The position numbers and the translations under genes are program-made. A DNA stretch of 64,000 nucleotides from G963556115 sp963677015 (GTDB lineage: Bacteria; Planctomycetota; SZUA-567). The stretch spans positions 1,488,001-1,552,000 of the forward strand of contig OY781533.1 in NCBI GenBank assembly GCA_963677015.1, in the 5' to 3' direction. The notes under the pieces are model-generated. The model searched no databases, was not told where the DNA came from, and was given only the letters and a program-made list of their open reading frames with translations. Below are positions 35,927 to 44,754 of this stretch, one piece after another (position 1 is the stretch's first letter; each line of letters begins with the position of its first letter).

Positions 35927-35960
35927 AATTAAGGCCGCGTATTTTTACGCGGCCTTAATT
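35927..35960. terminator. Bidirectional terminator closing the Bat operon
   Basis: Perfect 15-bp inverted repeat (35927-35941 and 35946-35960) with a TTTT loop and GC core GGCCGCGTA, between convergent batE and the site-2 protease gene, followed by T-rich DNA. Confidence 0.93.
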
Positions 35961-35963
35961 GTA

Positions 35964-36953
35964 TTATTTTCTTTTTGATTTATATTTTTTACTGGCACTC
36001 TGCAGCAGGGCTTTTTCGCCTGGAGAAAGATTTGCTATCCCTTCTTCTTTTACTTTCTTGAGCACCTCGTCAACCCTTTCATCCAGTTCGGTGCGACTGG
36101 CCTGTTCCTTTTTCTCTTTGGCTTCGCGGCGTTGGCGTAACCAGCTTCCCAAGATGCTTTCGTTATTAGCATTCTTAGCGGATTTTGCCTTTTTCGCCTT
36201 ACTGGTATTGGTTTTAAAGGTTGCATCCTGCGTGTATGAACTGTTTGGTGATCTCCATGAGTCATTCATGGAACTGTAGCGCGCAGCATACATTCTTGCC
36301 TGCAGTTCCTGGTTTCCCTGGAAATATATCAGTAAGGCTATCAGGATCATCATCATTCCAGACTGGTTGCCTGAGAGCATCTGTATTACCCCATACGCGC
36401 ACAGCAGCACAACTCCGGCAATACTTAATGGTTTTACTAGTTTGATCGCTTTCTCCGGACCTTTAAATAACATTACAATCGCCAGTGCTATGCGGCCGCC
36501 GTCCATTGGAAATACCGGGAGCAGGTTGAAGATAGCGAGAAAGGTGTTCATGTACATGAGATAATAAAAAAGTACTATTGCCGGGTGGTTACCGATAATT
36601 AGCATCATATAATATGAAATGCCTGCAATCGCAAGACTGACCAGAGGCCCCATAATAGAGATAATGATCTCGGCTCTGGGACCCGGTATAAGGCTGCCTA
36701 TTTCAGCTGCACCTCCAAGCATATGCAGTACAATCCGGTTAACCCGAACGCCAAATTTTTTTGATGCCAGCGAGTGACCGAGTTCATGCGCCAATACACA
36801 TACCGGTAAAAGCAGCATTGAAAGCGTGCCATACATGCCGGATCCGGCTGATTGAAGAATAAATAAGCCCATAATTATGTATAATGAATAAGCAATATGG
36901 ATCTCAATGCCGAATATTCTTCCAATTCTGTGGGATGCCAGTAAAAGGTTCAT
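35964..36953 (-). CDS. Site-2 protease family (M50) intramembrane metalloprotease
   Basis: Membrane zinc protease with HELGH (residues 56-60) in the second or third transmembrane segment and the partner motif NLLPVFPMDGGR. Six membrane helices can be seen (GLFILQSAGSGMYG, LSMLLLPVCVLAHELGH, ISIMGPLVSLAIAGISYY, FYYLMYMNTFLAIFNLLP, PLSIAGVVLLCAYGVIQ). The last 120 residues are soluble, Lys/Glu-rich and probably cytosolic. No PDZ or CBS domain, so it resembles the compact group. It is likely to cleave a membrane-anchored regulator; candidates are not adjacent. Its ATG 36953 lies 8 bp past the AsmA-like gene stop. Confidence 0.92.
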   Translation of the reverse strand: MNLLLASHRIGRIFGIEIHIAYSLYIIMGLFILQSAGSGMYGTLSMLLLPVCVLAHELGHSLASKKFGVRVNRIVLHMLGGAAEIGSLIPGPRAEIIISIMGPLVSLAIAGISYYMMLIIGNHPAIVLFYYLMYMNTFLAIFNLLPVFPMDGGRIALAIVMLFKGPEKAIKLVKPLSIAGVVLLCAYGVIQMLSGNQSGMMMILIALLIYFQGNQELQARMYAARYSSMNDSWRSPNSSYTQDATFKTNTSKAKKAKSAKNANNESILGSWLRQRREAKEKKEQASRTELDERVDEVLKKVKEEGIANLSPGEKALLQSASKKYKSKRK

Positions 36954-36961
36954 ACTTTCTC

Positions 36962-38932
36962 CTAATTTTGAGTAGCGGCTTGGGATACAAGCCAGTTTCT
37001 ATAGATATCTTCTATAAAGACATTTTCTTCATTTTCAATATTATTGCCGTCTATAAGCTCGATCTTCAGCGGCTCTGTCTGTGTATATTCCCTGTAGGCG
37101 CGAAGGCTTTCCGGGGTTAGTTTTGCTCTTTTTATGGTGCTTTGGGGGATATTGTATAGATTTAATATGAATTTCAGAGCGTTACTGTTGACCTTAAATA
37201 ATCTGCCTTGAATAGATCCTAATTCGTCGCTTTCGGCTTCAATGGAACTTAGGCGAATGTCATTATTATTGCTGGTTTCGTAGCTTACAATAAGTGAACT
37301 CAATGTTATCTCGTTAAAAGGATCTATTATTTCCGGGGTGGTTGAGTTTTCAACAGTACTCGGAATAATGCAAAGCTTATTTAGTTTATGCAGAATTGAC
37401 GGTAATTGTGCAAGTTTATTGATGACTATACCACTTCCGAGAGAAGGAATTACAACATCTTTGAGTTTTAGTTGTACTTTTGTGTGCGGGTCTGTAGTTT
37501 TACTATCAGAGCTCTTGTAAATTATAGCAAGTTCGCCATTTCCGTGCGTTGGGGTGCAGTCAAGGAATGAGGGCAAATTTTTAGAGAAGCTCAGAAGTGT
37601 GTTAGCTGTGTCTCGTATTTCAAGGGTAGCCATTATTGTTTCAGGCAGGCGGTTATCGGTGAGGGAAACATTATTTGCCAGAAGATTCAGTTTCCCTCCG
37701 GCAATCATACCATCCAGGGAGATATTGGTGACTCCTGTTTTATCTTTAATAATGCTCATGACTGCTTCGCCAATATTAAAGTTTGAAATGGTTGCAGAGG
37801 AAGCAATAGAATTGATTGCCGGAAAAGTTGACGCCAGATAATTTAGCCAGAACGATTCAGAACTTGAAAGCAGCTGATTAATATCTAGCGATGAAATAAA
37901 GAGTTTTAGCGGATTCCATTTACCATCAGCAGTCTTGCTTGAATTAAGGGTTAGAATATTCTGTTTATGGTTGCTTATTTCAATCGAGATATTTTCTAGA
38001 CGGTTGAGTACATTATGATTAATTTTTGCCTTGATATCCATATACCGCGGGAGGGTGCTGATACGGAGATTTTCAAGTTGACCGGTAAGTATTAATTCTT
38101 CATTTTCAAGAATAATGTTTCCGGAGTAGCTGAGCCCGCTAGGAAGTGGCGGCATCTCGGGATGTATAATATTTAGAATATAACATGGAATATTTTCGAC
38201 ATCAATGCGGCATTTTTTTATGTCGTTGGTTATTTTATTAATGCTTAAATCGGTAATATTGATTGAAGTAAGAGTGGTGTGGGTAATACCGTCGGTGTTT
38301 CTGGTGAATTTGGCTTTTGGCGCCAGTGCTTTGAGGGTTAGAATATCATCGGTAGCGATAAGGTCTCCGGATAAAGGAATTTCGGCAGCATAAGGCGGAG
38401 TGTCAATAATAATTTTATTTGACATAAGGACATAATCTATACTTCCAATTTTGATGTGAGGAAGAAAATTAAGTCGGGAAAAACCGCTGAAAGGGGTATC
38501 AAGTCCAAAAAAATTGTAAGTATTGTCCTTCTTCTTTTGAATATTGAGTATGCCGTCGCGGAGCTGAACGATCGGGTTTGCTTTAACACCTCCGAATAAT
38601 GATAAAAGACTTGAGCTGGCTCGTACTGTATCAACCGACAGCAGCGGGAGAATGAACTCAGGATCCGGGCTGGCAATTTCAAGTTCATGAATGTATAAAT
38701 CACTGCGCCAATCACTGCGCAGGGCAGTATCGGTGTGATCAATATTCACATATGTGCTGTAATTCAGCGATTCTTCAAACCATTTCTTGATATCCTGTTC
38801 AACCGCGTTCTGGTCCATCAGTTCAGATACAATACCGATAAACAGGAAATAAAGAAGTACGAGGACAATAACTAAAAAAGATCGTCTCAAAATTTTGGAT
38901 TGTTTGAATCGTCCAATTATTTTTTTTAGCAT
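36962..38932 (-). CDS. AsmA-like (DUF748-type) single-anchor periplasmic protein
   Basis: 656 residues with a short basic N-terminus, one membrane helix (SFLVIVLVLLYFLFIGIVSEL, about 18-38) and a long beta-rich periplasmic part with patterns like DLYIHELEIASPDPEFILPLL and LRDGILNIQKKKDNTYNF, typical of AsmA/TamB-type repeat proteins that may form lipid-transfer grooves. No PDZ, peptidase or ATPase motif. Together with the site-2 protease (8 bp apart) it suggests an envelope-maintenance pair. Assignment rests on style of sequence rather than a signature motif. Confidence 0.6.
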   Translation of the reverse strand: MLKKIIGRFKQSKILRRSFLVIVLVLLYFLFIGIVSELMDQNAVEQDIKKWFEESLNYSTYVNIDHTDTALRSDWRSDLYIHELEIASPDPEFILPLLSVDTVRASSSLLSLFGGVKANPIVQLRDGILNIQKKKDNTYNFFGLDTPFSGFSRLNFLPHIKIGSIDYVLMSNKIIIDTPPYAAEIPLSGDLIATDDILTLKALAPKAKFTRNTDGITHTTLTSINITDLSINKITNDIKKCRIDVENIPCYILNIIHPEMPPLPSGLSYSGNIILENEELILTGQLENLRISTLPRYMDIKAKINHNVLNRLENISIEISNHKQNILTLNSSKTADGKWNPLKLFISSLDINQLLSSSESFWLNYLASTFPAINSIASSATISNFNIGEAVMSIIKDKTGVTNISLDGMIAGGKLNLLANNVSLTDNRLPETIMATLEIRDTANTLLSFSKNLPSFLDCTPTHGNGELAIIYKSSDSKTTDPHTKVQLKLKDVVIPSLGSGIVINKLAQLPSILHKLNKLCIIPSTVENSTTPEIIDPFNEITLSSLIVSYETSNNNDIRLSSIEAESDELGSIQGRLFKVNSNALKFILNLYNIPQSTIKRAKLTPESLRAYREYTQTEPLKIELIDGNNIENEENVFIEDIYRNWLVSQAATQN

Positions 38933-39120
38933 ATTTAGTGTATTATACAGAATTTTTCCAAAGGTAAACCCTAGAATTTCAAAAAATGGCGGTTATAATA
39001 TTTTTTTATGCTCTTATTTTAAATACTTACAGGTTAAAAGGAAATGGATAAAAAAATAACGATAATTATTTGCTTAAATAAATAATTATGCGTTTAAATC
39101 GATTTTCCTGAACTTTTTTC

Positions 39121-39149
39121 TTGACCGGGAGTACATTCTAGAGCATAAT
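39121..39149 (+). promoter_or_regulatory. serC promoter
   Basis: TTGACC (39121-39126) and CATAAT (39144-39149) with 17-bp spacing, about 65 bp before the serC start. Confidence 0.75.
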
Positions 39150-39219
39150 ATGCGCAATAGAGAAAAAAATACTTAAACCGATCAGGTTTATTTTATTACA
39201 TTTTTTGCGAAAGGGAATT

Positions 39220-40299
39220 ATGGAAAGAGTATTTAATTTTGGTGCCGGTCCAGCCGCACTGCCACTACCTGTACTTGAAAAAGCACAAGAGGAACTGCTT
39301 AACTTTAATGGTTCTGGAATGTCCATAATGGAAATGTCCCATAGAAGCGCATCGTACCAGGCGGTAATTGACGCTGCTAACGCAGGAATTCGCAAAATTA
39401 TGGGAATCAGTGATGATTACGAAGTTCTCTTTCTGCAGGGTGGCGCCAGCATGCAGTTTGCAATGATTCCACTCAATCTGCTGAGTGAGGGTATGACTGC
39501 TAATTATGTTAATTCTGGAAGTTGGGCAAAGAAGGCTCTTACCGAGGGTAAAATTGTCGGCAGCACCAAGGTTATATGGGATGGTGCTGACTGCAACTAT
39601 ATGACTATGCCTGCAGCAAAAGATATTGTAGAAACCGATGATGCTGCATATGTACATATTACTTCAAATGAAACAATTGGTGGTGTTCAGTTTAAAGAAT
39701 TTCCAAAGACAAAAGCGCCGCTGATTGCTGATATGTCAAGTGATATAATGAGCCGTGAGATTAATGTTTCTGACTTTGGTCTTATCTATTGTGGTGCTCA
39801 GAAGAATATCGGCCCATCAGGTCTGGGAATGGTAATTATCCGTAAAGATCTTCTTGAAAGAACTCCGGAGAATCTTAACAGTTTCTTCAAGTATACCATT
39901 CATGCTAAGAACGGCAGTATGTTTAATACTCCAAATACCTGGGGAATTTATATTGTTAAACTTGTATGTGACTGGGTTGAAAGCGTTGGCGGAGTTGCCG
40001 GGCTTGAAAAGCTCAATGCAGAAAAGGCTGGAATTCTTTATGATGCACTTGATGCGTCTGACTTCTGGAAGCCATGTGCTGATAAGGCATCACGTTCATT
40101 GATGAATGTTACCTGGAGAATTGCCGATAATGATCTGGAGCCTAAGTTTGTTTCTGAAGCTACTGCTGCAGGTCTGGTAGGACTCAAGGGACACCGATCT
40201 GTAGGTGGTCTGCGTGCGAGCATTTATAATGCAACAAATAAAGCCGGCGTTGAGGCGCTTACTCAGTTTATGGCTGACTTTGAGAAGAAGAACGGTTAG
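39220..40299 (+). CDS. serC: Phosphoserine aminotransferase
   Basis: PLP enzyme converting 3-phosphohydroxypyruvate and glutamate to phosphoserine in serine synthesis. N-terminal FNFGAGPAALPLPVLEKAQEEL and MSIMEMSHRSASYQ are diagnostic; the PLP lysine lies in YCGAQKNIGPSGLGM; the C-terminal GHRSVGGLRASIYNATN binds the phosphate. 359 residues from ATG 39220 (AAGG 5 bp upstream). An upstream TTG at 39205 is less likely. Stands alone with its own promoter and terminator, so serA and serB are elsewhere. Confidence 0.97.
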   Translation: MERVFNFGAGPAALPLPVLEKAQEELLNFNGSGMSIMEMSHRSASYQAVIDAANAGIRKIMGISDDYEVLFLQGGASMQFAMIPLNLLSEGMTANYVNSGSWAKKALTEGKIVGSTKVIWDGADCNYMTMPAAKDIVETDDAAYVHITSNETIGGVQFKEFPKTKAPLIADMSSDIMSREINVSDFGLIYCGAQKNIGPSGLGMVIIRKDLLERTPENLNSFFKYTIHAKNGSMFNTPNTWGIYIVKLVCDWVESVGGVAGLEKLNAEKAGILYDALDASDFWKPCADKASRSLMNVTWRIADNDLEPKFVSEATAAGLVGLKGHRSVGGLRASIYNATNKAGVEALTQFMADFEKKNG

Positions 40300-40333
40300 T
40301 TTTCTGATTGTTGCTGTAATTTTAGTTATTATT

Positions 40334-40367
40334 AAAAAACTCCTGATCTTGTGGTCAGGAGTTTTTT
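40334..40367 (+). terminator. serC terminator
   Basis: A 13-bp stem (40334-40346 with 40355-40367) with core ACTCCTGA/TCAGGAGT, preceded by A and followed by a T8 run. Confidence 0.95.
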
Positions 40368-40389
40368 TTGTGAATACAAAAATAATAAA

Positions 40390-40415
40390 CAGGTGTGGAG
40401 GAAACTCCACACCTG
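40390..40415 (-). terminator. Flagellin gene terminator
   Basis: 11-bp stem CAGGTGTGGAG/CTCCACACCTG (40390-40400, 40405-40415), with GAAA as the loop on the plus strand. On the minus strand it is followed by TTTATTATTTTT, directly after the flagellin stop at 40442. Confidence 0.9.
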
Positions 40416-40441
40416 CTGAACGTAGTCTACTCTTCTCTTGA

Positions 40442-42988
40442 TTATTGGAGTAGCGATAGAGCTCCTTGATTGAGCTGGTTGGCCTGAGCCAGCATTGAAG
40501 TACCGGCCTGAACCATGATCTGATTCTTGGAGAAATCAGTTGATTCGGCAGCCATATCAGCATCACGAATGTAGCTTTCAGTCTTGGTGATGTTTTCTAC
40601 TGCAACACTCAGGCTGTTGGCGTTGGTTTCGAGCATGTTGGACTGGAATGCACCGATATTCGCTCTGAGTTCAGATACATCCTCAATAGCCTGATCAATA
40701 ATTTCCAGAGCTTTTACCGGATCTTTTGAAAGGCTTGCCCAGCCGCCTGATAACATATCATTGATTGATAATGTCTTTTCAGATTTAATGTCGGTCTCGA
40801 ATGAGTCATTGAAACTTACTCTTCCAAGTTCGGTCGCAGTCATGTTCTTGATAGAGAGAACAGTTCGTTCCTGATCACCAGCACCTTCACCAAGCTGGAA
40901 CTGCATGCCGCCTTCCCAGTCACCGAGGGTTTCGGTGGTACTGTGCAGGGCGTGAACAGCATAGTTCTGTTCGTCATCATACATCTCTGCTGCTCTTGAT
41001 GCCCAGGCACCTTCATCATAACCAACAGCAGCTATTGTTGTCGCACCGAGTGATCCTTCGTTGAAGACAATTTTAGCGGTTGTATCAAGATTGGTGATAG
41101 TACCTTGAGTTCCTTCAAGAGTCAGTTCCTGACCATTCAGCGATACTGTGGCGTCTCGACCATATTCTGTCCAGTCTTCGCCATCAATACCCGCATCAAT
41201 AAGGACTGCGCCATCTGTTTCACTGTAGCGACTGAAGATTGCACCTTCATGCTGATCCACCTTGACAAACTGGTTAGAACCGTAATCATCTGCGGAGATA
41301 CGAAGAGCCAGATCTTCTGAGGTTATTATGGTTTCAAATGAGAGATCCTGAGTAGCTGTACCCATATTGAAATTGAATGTGCCGTATAATCCGGATGTTG
41401 TTCCGTTTGAGCCGGCATCTGAAGCGTATACACGAATTGAGTTGCCGTTGGTGCTGTCTGTAGTGAGATCAATTTTGTCAGATATTGCCACCAGGTCTTC
41501 ATCACGCATTCTGGAATCACGATAGATAAAGATTTGTGATAGAGTACCTTCTCCACCATCATTAGCATCTTTTAGATCCGCCTTTACGTATAGCTTACCG
41601 GTTTCATCAGTATTTTCACCAAGCTTGATACCGCTTAGATATGATCCTGATTCTACAAAGTGGCTGTTGGTGGTTGAACCGGCTGTTGACGAAGCTAGTG
41701 CGAGGTCATCAAAGCTGATTGTTTCAGTACCTACAGTTCCTGCTTCCTGGAAGACACCAAGCTGAAGTGTAGACGTCATACCTGCTGATAGGCCAGAAGA
41801 GAAGGTAAGGTCAATACCCATGAAGTCTGAATTGTTTACCGGCATGACCTGAGTATTACCTGAAGAGTCTACATCACCTTCAGCGACCTTCATGGTCATT
41901 GCTGAGTCTTTATAGATTTCGAATGTGTCATCATCAATCATCTTGAGGTAAGCACGTCCATATCCATCGATATTCTTACCAATTTCCATATTGCTGAAGT
42001 TGGAATCGGTAGAAACATTTGAGATACCAACTGTAGTTATTTCACCAAGTTCGGTTCTGTTGAAGACATCGGTCTCACCTGTTGCGTGAGCGGCAGTGCC
42101 TATATCCTGAGTACCGCCTGAAGTGACTGAAGTAACTGTAGCGTCAGAGTCGTAGATAAGGGTTGCTTCGACTCCGGTAGAGTCTTTTACAGAGTTGATA
42201 GATGTAACCATTTCACCCAGGTGAGTGCCTTTAGCGAAGCTGAGGTATCGGCTTCCCTGATTACCGCTTAATGTAAAGGCCTGATCATCGGTTAGCGTGT
42301 AGTTCTTGGTTGAATCAGCGTCGCCGGTTATAATCTGAGTGGCAGCTGACTGATCTTTTGAAATTTCAAAATATGCTTTTTGAGCTTCGTTACCATTTTC
42401 AATATCATTTCCGCTTGAATTTACTCCAACACCGGAGAAGTTGATGTTCATTTTGAAGTCATCGCGCTTAAAGATCTGACGGATATCTGAAAGATTTTCG
42501 TTGATGAGCTTCATATCCATACTATCGGTAACCATAACTGAACTGTCATACTGCAATTCCTTGTTACCATTGAGCAGGAACTGATCAGAGAACTTGGTTG
42601 TACGTGCAATACGGTCAAGTGTCTGAATAGATGAATCAACTTCAGCCTGGTCTGCAGCTACCTGCTCAGGTGAGGTTACACCATTGTTGGCAGAGTGTAC
42701 TGCGAGCTGACGCATTTTCTTGAGAATGTTGTTCATTTCATTTAGAGCGCCTTCAGCAATACCAAGGACATTGTTTGCTTCCTGGGTATTCTGGATGGCT
42801 CGTTCAAGACCAACATTCTGAGCTCTTAACTGTTCTGAAATTACAAGACCTGATGGATCATCTTTACCGCTGTTAATTTTATACCCTGTGGATAGTCGGG
42901 TTAAAGAATTGCTCATTTTCGCATTGTTTGCGTTGAGTGCGTTTTGAGTGGCTAATGCATTAAGATTGTTTGCAACGATCATAGGCAT
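40442..42988 (-). CDS. Very large flagellin (848 residues)
   Basis: Filament protein. The N-terminal D0/D1 region is canonical (NNLNALATQNALNANNAKM, STGYKINSGKDDPSGL, ANNVLGIAEGALNEM), as is the C-terminal D1/D0 region (VSELRANIGAFQSNML, DADMAAESTDFSKNQI, GTSMLAQANQLNQGAL) ending in LLQ. Between them are about 600 residues of variable, Ser/Thr/Asp/Gly-rich sequence against about 300 in Salmonella FliC, so surface-exposed domains are much enlarged. ATG 42988 has AGGAGG 8 bp upstream. A sigma-28 promoter precedes a long leader. No other flagellar gene lies in the window, so flagellin is transcribed alone. Confidence 0.95.
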   Translation of the reverse strand: MPMIVANNLNALATQNALNANNAKMSNSLTRLSTGYKINSGKDDPSGLVISEQLRAQNVGLERAIQNTQEANNVLGIAEGALNEMNNILKKMRQLAVHSANNGVTSPEQVAADQAEVDSSIQTLDRIARTTKFSDQFLLNGNKELQYDSSVMVTDSMDMKLINENLSDIRQIFKRDDFKMNINFSGVGVNSSGNDIENGNEAQKAYFEISKDQSAATQIITGDADSTKNYTLTDDQAFTLSGNQGSRYLSFAKGTHLGEMVTSINSVKDSTGVEATLIYDSDATVTSVTSGGTQDIGTAAHATGETDVFNRTELGEITTVGISNVSTDSNFSNMEIGKNIDGYGRAYLKMIDDDTFEIYKDSAMTMKVAEGDVDSSGNTQVMPVNNSDFMGIDLTFSSGLSAGMTSTLQLGVFQEAGTVGTETISFDDLALASSTAGSTTNSHFVESGSYLSGIKLGENTDETGKLYVKADLKDANDGGEGTLSQIFIYRDSRMRDEDLVAISDKIDLTTDSTNGNSIRVYASDAGSNGTTSGLYGTFNFNMGTATQDLSFETIITSEDLALRISADDYGSNQFVKVDQHEGAIFSRYSETDGAVLIDAGIDGEDWTEYGRDATVSLNGQELTLEGTQGTITNLDTTAKIVFNEGSLGATTIAAVGYDEGAWASRAAEMYDDEQNYAVHALHSTTETLGDWEGGMQFQLGEGAGDQERTVLSIKNMTATELGRVSFNDSFETDIKSEKTLSINDMLSGGWASLSKDPVKALEIIDQAIEDVSELRANIGAFQSNMLETNANSLSVAVENITKTESYIRDADMAAESTDFSKNQIMVQAGTSMLAQANQLNQGALSLLQ

Positions 42989-43200
42989 GGGGATTTCCTC
43001 CTTGAAATCAATCATACAAAATAAAATGTGAATTTGTAGCGTCCGTGCTACGTGAGTTCATTATTTTACCCGGGTGAACCCGCTAAGAGACCGGGGCTGT
43101 AAACAGCTAAATTTTTCTACGTTCAAATATTCTTGTTTCCTCTATGGCTGCTCCTTTCATATTTATCATCAAGAGAATCATTAAATTTATGACAAGTAGA
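42989..43200 (-). other. Structured 5' leader of the flagellin mRNA
   Basis: About 200 nt separate the sigma-28 promoter from the ATG. Reading on the minus strand, it contains three short hairpins: GCTGT-TT-ACAGC, CGGGT-TC-ACCCG, and GTAGC-ACGGAC-GCTAC (43036-43051 on the plus-strand map). The last shows ACGGA in its loop, and the Shine-Dalgarno contains AAGGAGG; both fit the ANGGA core of CsrA sites. No reading frame is seen. Confidence 0.5.
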
Positions 43201-43227
43201 GTAACGGCTCGCCGGTAACAAACTTTA
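43201..43227 (-). promoter_or_regulatory. Sigma-28 (FliA-type) promoter of flagellin
   Basis: On the minus strand, TAAAGTTT (43227-43220) is followed after exactly 11 bp by GCCGTTAC (43208-43201). The enteric consensus is TAAAGTTT-N11-GCCGATAA, so the -35 is perfect and the -10 keeps 6 of 8 bases. Confidence 0.88.
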
Positions 43228-43314
43228 AGAAAAAAAAGTGAATAAAAATTAAAAAAAAATATGAAAAATATATGAAATTAAATGAGGTATTTCAGCGTAT
43301 AGGAATGTAAATTA

Positions 43315-43347
43315 TTACAGGCGCACCCATAGTAGGTGCGCCTGTAA
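43315..43347 (-). terminator. Enolase gene terminator
   Basis: 13-bp stem (43315-43327 with 43335-43347), core CAGGCGCACC/GGTGCGCCTG, 25 bp beyond the eno stop on the minus strand. The T tract is weak. Confidence 0.8.
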
Positions 43348-43371
43348 GATTATTAAACAGGGATATTGCAG

Positions 43372-44652
43372 TTATATAGAATAGAAAGTATCACGTCCTG
43401 CATAATAGGCATTGTCCGCCAGCTCTTCTTCAATTCTGAGCAGCTGGTTATACTTGGCTATCCGGTCTGTCCTGCAGAGTGAACCGGTCTTTATCTGCCC
43501 GGCATTGGTTGCGACAGCAATGTCAGCTATCGTTGTATCTTCTGTTTCGCCGGAGCGGTGGCTGATAACGGCGGTATAATTTGCGCGCTTGGCCATTTCT
43601 ATTGCTTCAAGAGTCTCGGTTAGTGTGCCTATCTGGTTGACTTTAATAAGTATAGAGTTGGCACATTTTTCAGATATACCCTTGGCAAGTCTGACAGTGT
43701 TGGTTACAAAGAAATCGTCACCGACAAGCTGGACTTTATCACTGAGGGAGCTTGTCAGTTCCTTCCAGCCATTCCAGTCATCTTCAGCCATGCCGTCTTC
43801 TATACTTATAATTGGGTATTTCGCTACCAGACCTTTCCAGTAGTCAATCATCTCACTCGATGATAACTGTTTGTTTTCTGAAGCCAGATTATATATACCG
43901 TCTTTGTAAAATTCACTGCTTGCTGGATCCATTGCAATTAGAATATCGCTTTCAGGTTTATATCCGGCATCGTTTATTGCTTTGATAATAATCTCTATAG
44001 CTTCTTCATTGCTTTTAAGGTCTGGTGCAAAGCCGCCTTCGTCACCGACAGCAGTGTTTAACCCGGCATCTTTTAGTACGCCTTTAAGCGTGTGAAATAC
44101 TTCTGTGACATATCTCAAGCCTTCTTTAAAGGTTTCAGCCCCTACAGGCATTATCATAAACTCCTGAAGGTCAACATTGTTGTCTGCATGTGAACCTCCA
44201 TTAATTATATTACACATTGGTACGGGCAGGGTATAGGCATTGGCTCCACCGATGTATTTATACAGCGGCATACCGGAAAATGCACTTGCTGCTTTGGCGG
44301 CGGCAAGTGAGACACCAAGAATTGCGTTTGCTCCAAACTTTGATTTATTGGCGGTGCCGTCGGCATTAATTAGAATTTTATCAATTTCCCGCTGATCTCT
44401 GCAGTCAAGGCCGTTGATTATAGGGGCAATAAGTTTGTTGACATTTTCTACGGCGCTCTGGACACCTTTGCCATGGTATCTGGGGTCTGTCTGATCTCGG
44501 AGTTCTACAGCTTCATGTATCCCGGTAGATGCACCGGACGGAACGGCAGCTCTGCCAAAAGCTCCTGACTCAGTGATTATATCTACTTCTACCGTTGGAT
44601 TTCCTCGTGAATCAAGAATTTCACGAGCGTGTGTACTGATTATAATAGGCAT
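43372..44652 (-). CDS. eno: Enolase
   Basis: Glycolytic 2-phosphoglycerate dehydratase. N-terminal IISTHAREILDSRGNPTVEV, substrate and metal segments GGSHADNNVDLQEFMIMP, GDEGGFAPDL, IAMDPASSEF, SIEDGMAEDDW, VGDDFFVTN, catalytic Lys in ILIKVNQIGTL, and the SHRSGETEDTTIADIAV loop. The start at ATG 44652 (AGGAG upstream) gives 426 residues, the normal bacterial length; an ATG at 44667 would add five. The C-terminus ends YYAGRDTFYSI. Stands alone between the flagellin and a sugar regulator. Confidence 0.98.
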   Translation of the reverse strand: MPIIISTHAREILDSRGNPTVEVDIITESGAFGRAAVPSGASTGIHEAVELRDQTDPRYHGKGVQSAVENVNKLIAPIINGLDCRDQREIDKILINADGTANKSKFGANAILGVSLAAAKAASAFSGMPLYKYIGGANAYTLPVPMCNIINGGSHADNNVDLQEFMIMPVGAETFKEGLRYVTEVFHTLKGVLKDAGLNTAVGDEGGFAPDLKSNEEAIEIIIKAINDAGYKPESDILIAMDPASSEFYKDGIYNLASENKQLSSSEMIDYWKGLVAKYPIISIEDGMAEDDWNGWKELTSSLSDKVQLVGDDFFVTNTVRLAKGISEKCANSILIKVNQIGTLTETLEAIEMAKRANYTAVISHRSGETEDTTIADIAVATNAGQIKTGSLCRTDRIAKYNQLLRIEEELADNAYYAGRDTFYSI

Positions 44653-44754
44653 GATAGCTCCTTTCATATATAATTTAAGGAATATTAAGGTACTACCTGC
44701 TATTATAACTTAACAAATGAATTTTGCATTTGTAAATAATGATTTAAGAAAAAA

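Noticed and set aside
35959..36279. Plus-strand frame opposite the end of the site-2 protease
   Set aside because: Shadow of the Lys/Glu-rich C-terminus of the minus-strand gene.
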